DNA of 64,000 bases from Ruegeria sp. EL01 (GTDB lineage Bacteria; Pseudomonadota; Alphaproteobacteria; Rhodobacterales; Rhodobacteraceae), in NCBI RefSeq assembly GCF_900313035.1, contig NZ_OMPS01000048.1, forward strand, positions 291,643-355,642, read 5' to 3'. The first letter of the stretch is position 1; each line of letters begins with the position of its first letter. The notes under the pieces are model-generated. The model worked only from the letters and a program-made list of their open reading frames with translations, searched no databases and was not told the origin of the DNA. A program made the position numbers and the translations under genes. This document shows, piece after piece, positions 15,778 through 21,196 of the stretch.

Positions 15778-16283
15778 CACTCGGACCTCGCGAATTGACC
15801 ATGAAGCTGATGAGCAGCCTGTACGTACGCCGCGTGAGCTTCTTCAGGGCTGTCAAACACTCCCAGGTGTTTGCGCTTTCCGCGAACGCAAATTGCGGCT
15901 CGCCAATTCCTCCTCTGGCGACTATAGGAAACCCCTTTAAGGCCAGAGAGGTTATCTGCGTGTGCTCCGGTGTTGCGGGCGTTCTGTGATTTGTCTGCGG
16001 TTCTGAGATTGGATCTACGATTATTCAGGCCGTCACCGTCTCGATGGTCTACTCCCTGAAACGGTTCGCCCATCAGCACACGATGCATAAGTTCCAGTCG
16101 ACAGATTTTCTCTTCCGGAACCCAAACACTCCGGCCGGCATACACTTTTGGCCCGCGAACAATGGCGCACCAGTTCTTACCCTGAACAAGATGAAGATCA
16201 GCCAAATCGACAACAGCCTCGTACCCCCTTGTGAGGGGTACGATCACCTTGTTACCGGAGACTATTACGGAACGGATCTTCAC
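15777..16283 (-). CDS. HNH endonuclease with AP2 DNA-binding domain
   Basis: This protein of about 168 residues has an HNH-type core (LELMHRVLMGEPFQGVDHRD, then GDGLNNRRSNLRTADKSQN) and a C-terminal AP2/ERF-like domain (LSGLKGVSYSRQRRNWRAAI and HLGVFDSPEEAHAAYVQAAH). This fusion is typical of free-standing homing endonucleases in phages. The start is taken as GTG 16283, which overlaps the upstream stop as GTGA; a GTG five codons earlier is also open. It sits cleanly between replication genes without disrupting an obvious neighbour. Confidence 0.8.
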   Translation of the reverse strand: MKIRSVIVSGNKVIVPLTRGYEAVVDLADLHLVQGKNWCAIVRGPKVYAGRSVWVPEEKICRLELMHRVLMGEPFQGVDHRDGDGLNNRRSNLRTADKSQNARNTGAHADNLSGLKGVSYSRQRRNWRAAICVRGKRKHLGVFDSPEEAHAAYVQAAHQLHGQFARSE

Positions 16284-16429
16284 GACGCCGCGTTCCACGG
16301 CTGACGCAGACCCGGAAGACGTGGTTTATGACCCTCATCCTCCGCCCGCTTCTTCATCAGACGGCCGATCTTGGCCTCTGAATCCGGTGACACCTTCCCG
16401 GCGTTGAAGGCTTTGACGATCACCTTCAT
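16280..16429 (-). CDS. Small basic phage protein (49 aa)
   Basis: From ATG 16429, which overlaps the upstream stop as ATGA, this encodes 49 residues beginning MKVIVKAFNAGKVSPDSEAK, with a basic middle. Overlaps at both ends and tight packing support translation. Function is unknown. Confidence 0.5.
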   Translation of the reverse strand: MKVIVKAFNAGKVSPDSEAKIGRLMKKRAEDEGHKPRLPGLRQPWNAAS

Positions 16430-16749
16430 GCTGGATCGTAGGTTGAGGTGAAGATATCCGGTTTGCAGGGATAAATTTCCCCTTTGATACCTTGGATTAT
16501 CCAATCACCGGTCTTCGCCTCGTGAACACCCTCAAGCGTCCCGATCAAAAGACTATCGCCGCAACTAACGACCTCGCCTTCACGCAACTCATCAATCGCA
16601 CGACGTTTGTCAGTGACCTCACGAACAACCGCAGGAAACCATGCCGGACAAGTGCCCTTGATAACGGTTCCATTGGGAAGCGGATTGCCGACCAATTTTC
16701 CGTCAAACATGGCCGCTTCAATTTCAACAGGCTTTTTGCGATATTTCAT
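16426..16749 (-). CDS. Conserved phage protein (MKYRKKPVEIEA family)
   Basis: This 107-residue protein starts MKYRKKPVEIEAAMFDGKLV and ends with GDWIIQGIKGEIYPCKPDIF. These two blocks mark a very common family of small phage proteins seen in replication regions of many siphoviruses and podoviruses. Its biochemical role is not established. It overlaps genes on both sides by 4 bases, so it is probably co-translated with them. Confidence 0.7.
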   Translation of the reverse strand: MKYRKKPVEIEAAMFDGKLVGNPLPNGTVIKGTCPAWFPAVVREVTDKRRAIDELREGEVVSCGDSLLIGTLEGVHEAKTGDWIIQGIKGEIYPCKPDIFTSTYDPA

Positions 16750-17234
16750 GCCGCGTCACCCCCGCCGAAATCGATGGGGTGAACGATGTCGCTGTCACCC
16801 ATGTTCTCGTCGACGGCCGCGTTGAAATCCTCGGTCTCTTCGTCCTGGACCATGGGTTCCGGGTTTTCGACTGGTTCGTCTTCGACCTCGGCCTCATCCT
16901 GCGGGCCTTCCAGATCCATTTCGCCAGTACCTTGACCGGCGACATGATTTTCCAGCATTGGCAGGATCAGTTTCAGCGAACGAACCTTGTCCATCGCCTT
17001 CTGCTGGCCGTTCTTCTTGTCCAGATCCTTGATGATGGTTTTGCCCCAGCCGACGGCGGTGTTGTTCAACCCCGTTTCGTCCAGAAACTCTTTGGTTTCA
17101 GCGGCGCTCTCGGACGCATCAGACGAACGTTCCCGCTCGCTGTGGATCATTCGCTCGATCTCGCTGATCAGCTGGTCATGTTCGACCTCGGGCCCGTCAT
17201 AGGCCTCTCTTACCTGCTTACCTTCCTCTGCCAT
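16746..17234 (-). CDS. First gene of leftward replication operon, unknown
   Basis: This 162-residue, very acidic protein begins MAEEGKQVREAYDGPEVEHD. It has a central helical region (NNTAVGWGKTIIKDLDKKNG followed by QQKAMDKVRSLKLILPMLEN) and a long Glu/Asp-rich tail. An AGGAGG-like site on the minus strand precedes the start. As the promoter-proximal gene it may be a regulator or host-takeover protein. Nothing in it identifies the function. Confidence 0.55.
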   Translation of the reverse strand: MAEEGKQVREAYDGPEVEHDQLISEIERMIHSERERSSDASESAAETKEFLDETGLNNTAVGWGKTIIKDLDKKNGQQKAMDKVRSLKLILPMLENHVAGQGTGEMDLEGPQDEAEVEDEPVENPEPMVQDEETEDFNAAVDENMGDSDIVHPIDFGGGDAA

Positions 17235-17260
17235 GATGGCCTCCTATGTGGATGGTTGGG

Positions 17261-17298
17261 ATGGGGCGCCTACAACGCAGACAAAGCCCGCGCCCCAT
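17261..17298. promoter_or_regulatory. Inverted repeat in intergenic control region
   Basis: ATGGGGCGC (17261-17269) and GCGCCCCAT (17290-17298) are perfect inverted copies around a 20-base loop. They lie in the 162-bp gap between the leftward replication operon and a rightward secreted-protein gene. The element could be an operator or a leader hairpin; no T run follows, so it is not an obvious terminator. Nothing else is recognised in the gap. Confidence 0.4.
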
Positions 17299-17396
17299 AG
17301 GCCCGGAAACCAGGTCGAAGACCCGTCGTCCGCGTAATCGGTTGAAATTCGGGCTGATCGCGTACACGTTGAACGTGTTTGATCAGGAGATTTGAG

Positions 17397-17960
17397 ATGT
17401 TGAGATTGGCTTTGGTGGCAGCTGTTTGCGTCGTTCCGGTGACTGCGAACGCACAAACACAAGTCGGTGCTGCTTCCGTTCTGAGAACGGACAACGACTA
17501 CATATCGATGAAAGCAGTGGAATTTGATTCTTGTGGCGCACTGCTGGATATGCCGTCTTTTTCGCTCTCCTGTCACTTCGAGTTCGGTCACGATGGCGTT
17601 CGCATGGTGCCGTTGAAGGAGGCTAGATTTCAGCTGTTCGATACGCAGTGTCTTGACGAGGCCATTAGCTCTTCGGACGATGTAGTCCGAGTTAAGTTCC
17701 GGTTTGACGGATATGTTGGAATGTCTGCTGATTTCATCTCGGCGGATCGGCTTTCCGAAAGCGATGCTCTTGGAGAAGCGAACCCCGAAAACAGCCTGTA
17801 CGTTGATGACATCCAAACAATTGAAACCATTAAGCAATGGCTTTCGGTTACTCACTATACTGAGATTTCGATTCAGGGCGATGGGCGCGATCCGATCACC
17901 TATGTGTTCAACACTTACGGATTTGACAGGGCGCTGGATGTCGCCAGACAATGCAAATGA
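17397..17960 (+). CDS. Secreted prophage protein, candidate moron
   Basis: ATG 17397, preceded by an AGGAG site, encodes 187 residues with a Sec signal peptide (MLRLALVAAVCVVPVTANAQ). The mature protein is acidic, with cysteines in FDSCGALLDM, LSCHFEFGHD, TQCLDE and near the C-terminus (ARQCK), likely disulfide-bonded in the periplasm. It is an isolated rightward gene among leftward ones, next to the immunity region. That is the usual placing of a lysogenic-conversion gene. Its function is not recognised. Confidence 0.6.
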   Translation: MLRLALVAAVCVVPVTANAQTQVGAASVLRTDNDYISMKAVEFDSCGALLDMPSFSLSCHFEFGHDGVRMVPLKEARFQLFDTQCLDEAISSSDDVVRVKFRFDGYVGMSADFISADRLSESDALGEANPENSLYVDDIQTIETIKQWLSVTHYTEISIQGDGRDPITYVFNTYGFDRALDVARQCK

Positions 17961-17990
17961 CCGAGAAACCTCTCCGCGATCACCCATAGA

Positions 17991-18260
17991 TCACCCTGAC
18001 GCCGCCAGAGATCCCTCTTCACATCCCGAGGCAGGTTGAGCCGCCAGAGCGTCGTCAAATCCTTCGACCAACCTTCTGAGGCGGTTGTGACTGAACTCTT
18101 TTCCATTCAGGAACCGCCCCAAAGCAGATGGGCAGTTGAACAACTCTTTGCTCAGTTGGGTTTTCTTCTTGCCTGTTGCTTCCAAAACTTCGGGAAGAGC
18201 TTCGTTTGCTGCCTTCCGAATCACATCCTCAGATGCTGGAACATCGAACTTTCGCCACAT
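17991..18260 (-). CDS. Short phage regulator of the immunity region
   Basis: This 89-residue protein has a helix-turn-helix-like centre (ATGKKKTQLSKELFNCPSAL followed by GRFLNGKEFSHNRLRRLVEG). It is divergent from the XRE gene at 18405. A GAGGA ribosome-binding site lies 7 bases before the ATG. Its promoter is overlaid by operators O1 and O2, so it is itself under phage repressor control. A Cro- or CI-like role is likely; which of the two divergent proteins keeps lysogeny cannot be decided from sequence. Confidence 0.6.
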   Translation of the reverse strand: MWRKFDVPASEDVIRKAANEALPEVLEATGKKKTQLSKELFNCPSALGRFLNGKEFSHNRLRRLVEGFDDALAAQPASGCEEGSLAASG

Positions 18261-18281
18261 AAACAGTCCTCACTTTGGACT

Positions 18282-18310
18282 GTGATAGTTTTTTAACTAT
18301 TACCAATCAA
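18282..18310 (-). promoter_or_regulatory. Promoter of leftward regulator, overlaid by operators
   Basis: On the minus strand TTGATT (18305-18310) and TATCAC (18282-18287) are spaced by 17 bp, a fair sigma-70 promoter. Operator O1 covers the -10 and spacer, and O2 abuts the -35. The expected transcript start near 18275 leaves a short leader with a GAGGA site before the ATG at 18260. Binding at O1 should shut this promoter off. Confidence 0.55.
18285..18300. promoter_or_regulatory. Phage operator O1
   Basis: ATAGTTTTTTAACTAT is a perfect 6+6 inverted repeat with a 4-base spacer (consensus ATAGTT-N4-AACTAT). It is one of five clear copies of the motif, with a sixth weaker match, all in or flanking the immunity region. 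It overlaps the leftward regulator promoter. Confidence 0.75.
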
Positions 18311-18325
18311 TAGTTTTCGAACTAC
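18310..18325. promoter_or_regulatory. Phage operator O2
   Basis: ATAGTTTTCGAACTAC matches the ATAGTT-N4-AACTAT consensus with one change in the last base. Its centre is 25 bp from that of O1. It touches the -35 of the leftward regulator promoter and could bind cooperatively with O1. Confidence 0.75.
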
Positions 18326-18336
18326 TGTTCAGTGCA

Positions 18337-18370
18337 AAATGAACCCCTAGGGCGTCTATTTATTTGATAT
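18337..18370. repeat. Duplicated ACCCCTAGGG element, copy 1
   Basis: The block AAATG-N-ACCCCTAGGG-N-GTC, a short spacer and TTTGATAT is repeated about 520 bp away at 18857-18888, upstream of the LuxR-type gene. The core is a near-palindrome. Copy 1 precedes the XRE regulator gene at 18405. The shared element suggests one protein controls both genes; a LuxR-type receptor site is one possibility. Confidence 0.5.
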
Positions 18371-18379
18371 TGCTCACAA

Positions 18380-18406
18380 ATAGTTTTTCGACTAATTTTC
18401 GACTAT
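18380..18406. promoter_or_regulatory. Phage operator O3 (imperfect, possibly double)
   Basis: ATAGTTTTTCGACTAA (18380-18395) keeps the left half-site and most of the right. An overlapping second match, ending GACTAT at 18406, reaches into the start codon of the XRE gene. Occupation would block transcription or initiation of that gene. Confidence 0.5.
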
Positions 18407-18737
18407 GACCACGCGAACAAAAAAAGTAGATCCCGAAACACTTCACCAGTGGGATGTGATCGAAACCAAGCGCCAACAACTAAACGCGGATAAGAAAGAA
18501 CTCTCGCTTCTCGCGGGACGCCAGGACTCGTATTACTACCAGTCGCACAAGTTTAAGCGACCGATTCCGTTAGAAGCTCTTGTTGCGTGGTCGGAAGCCT
18601 TGAACATCCCAAGCGGAATGTTGTTCCTCGACGGCGAGGAAGATCCGAAGGCTAAGATTATGAACTTGGTCGAGCAGGCCGACAAATCGAAGCTTCCTCA
18701 GGCGGTTCGGATACTAGAAGCTTTTCTAATATCGTAA
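18405..18737 (+). CDS. XRE-type phage regulator (CI/Cro-like)
   Basis: This 110-residue protein has an N-terminal HTH-like region (RQQLNADKKELSLLAGRQDS, then YYYQSHKFKRPIPLEALVAW) and a short C-terminal helix (DKSKLPQAVRILEAFLIS). It lacks the long peptidase or oligomerisation domain of LexA-like repressors. No Shine-Dalgarno sequence precedes the ATG, and operator O3 overlaps it, so the mRNA may be leaderless, as is the lambda cI message from its maintenance promoter. It lies between divergent operators and the luxR-luxI pair. Likely part of the lysis-lysogeny switch. Confidence 0.65.
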   Translation: MTTRTKKVDPETLHQWDVIETKRQQLNADKKELSLLAGRQDSYYYQSHKFKRPIPLEALVAWSEALNIPSGMLFLDGEEDPKAKIMNLVEQADKSKLPQAVRILEAFLIS

Positions 18738-18839
18738 GCGCCTCTACTACCCCATCATCCCCACGTTCATTCTGTATTTTTTCGACCACACTAAATAGCC
18801 GCGTCTTCGAATCCATCCCGCTGCCCTTGTAGTTTAATA

Positions 18840-18855
18840 TCTATTTCATAACTAT
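18840..18855. promoter_or_regulatory. Weak operator-like site O4 before luxR
   Basis: TCTATTTCATAACTAT keeps the right half-site (AACTAT) of the phage operator but a degenerate left half. It lies 42 bp before the LuxR-type start and next to the duplicated ACCCCTAGGG element. On its own it is a weak call; its placement is what makes it notable. Confidence 0.35.
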
Positions 18856-18856
18856 C

Positions 18857-18888
18857 AAATGCACCCCTAGGGGGTCCTAATTTGATAT
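18857..18888. repeat. Duplicated ACCCCTAGGG element, copy 2
   Basis: AAATG-N-ACCCCTAGGGGGTC followed closely by TTTGATAT repeats the element at 18337-18370. Here the core CCCCTAGGGG is a perfect 10-bp palindrome (18864-18873). It lies 10-40 bp upstream of the LuxR-type ATG, a position suited to autoregulation. Confidence 0.5.
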
Positions 18889-18897
18889 CAATGGAAA

Positions 18898-19488
18898 ATG
18901 AATATGACAAGTACATTACAACTTTTGGGAGATGAGCTGACCAAGATTGGCTTCGAACGATATGCAATTGGCACTGGATTTCATACAGGTGAATTGGATT
19001 TCACCTCCACATTTGATGATCAATGGCAAAAATTCTATTTTGTTAATAATTTTCAGAAACTTGACCCGTTACCATATTGCGCATTGGCTGGTGAAACACC
19101 GCTCAGGTGGAGCGATATCCACAAACGAATGAAGAAAAATCCGGTTATGAACGCGGCGCGAGACTTTGGCCTAAAGCAAGGGTTTGGGTTGTCCTGCGGT
19201 GGTTATGTAGTCAGCGCTTACCACGATGGTGAAGTTAGCGATTCAGATCTTAGTTTCGTACAATCATCAATGGCGCGGATCGTGCAAAGATCAGAAGTGG
19301 TTATCGAACCTCTCACGAAATCACAGCAGGGTCTTGTTGACTTGTTGGGTGTGGGGCTGCCAATGGCGCAGATTGCAGAGATCCTTGGTGTCACTCCTGA
19401 CGGACTAAAGACAGCGAAACGACGTTTGTTCAAAAAATACCAAGTCAACTCCGACGCTCAGTTACTTCGGGTACTACGCAATCAATAG
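18898..19488 (+). CDS. LuxR-family quorum-sensing receptor/regulator
   Basis: This 196-residue protein is shorter than typical LuxR proteins (about 235-250). The autoinducer-binding domain keeps the TraR-type signature: W43 and Y47, D56-P57 (QKLDPLPY) and W71. The C-terminal LuxR HTH (residues about 138-195) reads LTKSQQGLVDLLGVGLPMAQ, IAEILGVTPDGLKTAKRRLF, with the usual Glu replaced by Gln. It would bind an acyl-homoserine lactone and then DNA. It is followed after 88 bp by a LuxI-type gene. Base composition is visibly more AT-rich than neighbours. The start ATG has only a weak ribosome-binding site. Confidence 0.88.
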   Translation: MNMTSTLQLLGDELTKIGFERYAIGTGFHTGELDFTSTFDDQWQKFYFVNNFQKLDPLPYCALAGETPLRWSDIHKRMKKNPVMNAARDFGLKQGFGLSCGGYVVSAYHDGEVSDSDLSFVQSSMARIVQRSEVVIEPLTKSQQGLVDLLGVGLPMAQIAEILGVTPDGLKTAKRRLFKKYQVNSDAQLLRVLRNQ

Positions 19489-19545
19489 CCCAGTCAGGCA
19501 CAGCCGAGACCTGAGCATTCCGAACTGATAGCGCGACGTCTACAA

Positions 19546-19569
19546 CTCCTTAGGGACACCCTTAAGGAG
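19546..19569 (+). promoter_or_regulatory. Hairpin/dyad sequestering the luxI ribosome-binding site
   Basis: CTCCTTAGGG (19546-19555) pairs with CCCTTAAGGAG-side bases (19560-19569) around a 4-base loop, with one G-T pair. The AAGGAG ribosome-binding site of the synthase gene is the 3' arm, 7 bases before ATG 19577. Folded, it should block translation. As DNA it is also a 24-bp dyad that could bind a dimeric regulator. Confidence 0.65.
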
Positions 19570-19576
19570 CATTTGC

Positions 19577-20152
19577 ATGCAATCAATAGCTGTGGATTTT
19601 TCAAACATCCATCAGGCAGGAAATGCCTGGAATGAATACTGGCAACTCAGGAAGGATGAGTTTGTCGACAAAAAGGGATGGGAACTTCCCCATACCGATA
19701 CCCTTGAGTTCGATTGGTACGACAGACCAGGTGCACAATGGATTATCGTTATGGAAGACGGCCATTGCGTCGGCGGATCTCGCCTCCTGCGTACCGACGC
19801 ACCCAGCTATGGGCAAGAAAGCTACATGCTTAAGGACGCCCAGGATGGCCTAATTAGTGGAATACCCGTTGAAATGATCCCCGCGGACTTGCCCAGAGAT
19901 CATCGGATATACGAAGCCACCCGGTTCTTTGTTCGGCGCGACCTCAGCCCCAAAAAGGCAATGAAGGTTCAGAGGGAAATTGTCTGCAAGACGGCAACTA
20001 CTGCTCGATCATTGGGTGGTGAGCAGCTTGTGGCGCTCATGCCGTGCAAAATCTATCGGATATTCCGTCGCTTTGGCTTTGAAGTCGTTGAACACGACGT
20101 GATCGCCGATATTGACGGCATTCCTCACACTGTAGGCTGGCTGAAACTTTGA
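19577..20152 (+). CDS. LuxI-family acyl-homoserine-lactone synthase
   Basis: This 191-residue protein carries all eight residues conserved in LuxI enzymes: R25, F29, W35, D46, D49, R69, E113 and R116 (YWQLRKDEF, KKGW, FDWYDRPG, GGSRLL, YEATRFF). The longer loop between R69 and E113, with SYMLKDAQDGLISGIP, is like the LuxI subtype I recall from roseobacters. It should make an N-acyl-homoserine lactone from S-adenosylmethionine and an acyl carrier. It is the partner of the LuxR gene just upstream. Its stop overlaps operator O5, directly before the phage early promoter. Confidence 0.92.
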   Translation: MQSIAVDFSNIHQAGNAWNEYWQLRKDEFVDKKGWELPHTDTLEFDWYDRPGAQWIIVMEDGHCVGGSRLLRTDAPSYGQESYMLKDAQDGLISGIPVEMIPADLPRDHRIYEATRFFVRRDLSPKKAMKVQREIVCKTATTARSLGGEQLVALMPCKIYRIFRRFGFEVVEHDVIADIDGIPHTVGWLKL

Positions 20153-20167
20153 TAGTTTCTCAACTAT
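20152..20167. promoter_or_regulatory. Phage operator O5
   Basis: ATAGTTTCTCAACTAT is a perfect copy of ATAGTT-N4-AACTAT. It begins in the luxI stop codon and lies 32 bp (centre to centre) from O6, upstream of the rightward early operon. Confidence 0.78.
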
Positions 20168-20175
20168 TTTTTCTC

Positions 20176-20202
20176 TTGCCAAAATAGTTTTCAAACTATA
20201 AC
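20176..20202 (+). promoter_or_regulatory. Early operon promoter with operator O6
   Basis: ATAGTTTTCAAACTAT (20184-20199) is a perfect operator copy. It lies between a possible -35 (TTGCCA, 20176-20181) and -10 (TATAAC, 20197-20202) spaced by 15 bp, a little short. The first early gene starts about 80 bp downstream. Repressor binding at O5 and O6 should silence the early genes in the lysogen. Confidence 0.55.
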
Positions 20203-20279
20203 GATGTCTCCATAGCCCAACACCGGGCGCCCCGCCGAAGACGCGAAAGCAGATCGCGGGGCACACACAGGAGGCAACA

Positions 20280-20588
20280 ATGATCACAGCAAACGACATC
20301 ACCAGCCGATGCCCGGTCTCGGAGCGTCCTTTCTACGTGGTCTTTCGCCGTGGCAGCGATCACGAAACGGGCGCACCTTTCTGGTCCGGTGGATCGTTGG
20401 CTAACGACCAATCAGAAGCCCTGTTCAAGGCAAACGAGCCTCCGGTCTATCCTGACGCCGCCTATGATTGCTTCGTTCTTGCGACGACATTTGATGAGGC
20501 GGTAGCCCTCAATCGGTTAGGCCAGCGTTTCACAGACGCCGAGGTTGCGATCTACCGCAGCCCCTATCCAGCAATGGCGGCGGAGTGA
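20280..20588 (+). CDS. First early phage gene, unknown function
   Basis: This 102-residue soluble protein begins MITANDITSRCPVSERPFYV after a GGAGG ribosome-binding site. It contains YDCFVLATTFDEAVALNRLG and has no signal or membrane segment. Being first behind the repressed promoter, it could be an antirepressor, host-takeover or recombination factor. No family match is claimed. Confidence 0.5.
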   Translation: MITANDITSRCPVSERPFYVVFRRGSDHETGAPFWSGGSLANDQSEALFKANEPPVYPDAAYDCFVLATTFDEAVALNRLGQRFTDAEVAIYRSPYPAMAAE

Positions 20589-20593
20589 TCGAC

Positions 20594-20947
20594 ATGTTCC
20601 GCACAGTTTTTTCTTCCGACCCAAAGGCAACACCAGCCAGCGCCACTCACGGCAAATCACATCGGTCGGAATCCCCCGCGCATCCCGTAACCAGTGTTCG
20701 GTTTAACGAGTACGGGCGCGCGTCAGAGGGCGCTTCCTTTCCTCCCCACGCAGGGAAGCGCCCTCAAACCCTTAACCGAGCGTTCGAGCGACTGAATGCC
20801 CCGCAGATGCGCAGGGACAGCCTCTACGATGCGCTGCCCCCAGTCTGGCTGATGCTGATCGCAGCGGCCACTTGCCTGATCACGCTACTGGCGGCGGATA
20901 CGCTCTACTCTTCATTTTTCCTTTGGATGACAGGAGTTTCGCTATGA
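20594..20947 (+). CDS. Small membrane-anchored phage protein
   Basis: From ATG 20594 it encodes 117 residues with a polar, proline- and serine-rich N-terminal half. A single hydrophobic segment lies near the C-terminus (WLMLIAAATCLITLLAA). A 12-bp perfect hairpin lies within the coding sequence at 20726-20765. The stop overlaps the next start as ATGA. Function is unknown; a membrane-bound small early protein could act in superinfection exclusion. Confidence 0.45.
   Translation: MFRTVFSSDPKATPASATHGKSHRSESPAHPVTSVRFNEYGRASEGASFPPHAGKRPQTLNRAFERLNAPQMRRDSLYDALPPVWLMLIAAATCLITLLAADTLYSSFFLWMTGVSL
20726..20765 (+). other. Strong hairpin inside small early gene
   Basis: GAGGGCGCTTCC (20726-20737) and GGAAGCGCCCTC (20754-20765) are exact inverted copies around a 16-base pyrimidine-rich loop. 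No T run follows. It may be an mRNA structure, an operator, or a sign that the N-terminal part of the 20594 frame is not really coding. Confidence 0.45.
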
Positions 20948-21090
20948 TCGATTTCATTCCCAGCGTTGAAGACATGGACGATACACCGAGCAATGGCACG
21001 GATGTCGTTCGTGATAGCGCGACGTGGGCGATGGCGCTGATCGTCTGGCTGATCGTACTGCCTAAGCTTCTTTCCTTCGTACCCATCTGA
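20944..21090 (+). CDS. Small single-span membrane protein (48 aa)
   Basis: ATG 20944 overlaps the upstream stop. The 48-residue product has an acidic N-terminus (MIDFIPSVEDMDDTPSNGTD) and one hydrophobic helix (ATWAMALIVWLIVLPKLLSF). Topology fits a tail-anchored inner-membrane peptide. Function is unknown. Confidence 0.5.
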   Translation: MIDFIPSVEDMDDTPSNGTDVVRDSATWAMALIVWLIVLPKLLSFVPI

Positions 21091-21128
21091 ATGCCTCTCG
21101 CAGGGGTCCGTACTCCCTGCGTCCAACT

Positions 21129-21172
21129 GGCGGACGGCTTTCAACCTCGATTGAGGCTGTCCGCCCCTTTTC
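21129..21172 (+). terminator. Possible terminator or attenuator in early operon
   Basis: GGCGGACGGC (21129-21138) pairs with GCTGTCCGCC (21056 side bases at 21156-21165) with one G-T pair, followed by CCTTTTC. It sits in the 106-bp gap before the HTH/GIY-YIG gene. If the early operon continues past it, antitermination or a second promoter would be needed. Confidence 0.55.
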
Positions 21173-21196
21173 TACAGCGCAAACAAGAAGGCCATC

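Noticed and set aside
1-17234. The structural gene cluster as a gene transfer agent
   Set aside because: It has its own integrase, attachment site, replication genes and repressors, and a T7-like head-tail gene set, unlike the siphovirus-like gene transfer agent of Rhodobacterales.
17244-17987. A 247-codon open frame on the minus strand
   Set aside because: It is fully antisense to the secreted-protein gene at 17397, has no recognisable domain or start signal, and would cross the inverted repeat at 17261.
19577-20152. LuxI-like gene read as a generic GNAT acetyltransferase
   Set aside because: All eight residues diagnostic for acyl-homoserine-lactone synthases are present in order and a LuxR gene precedes it.
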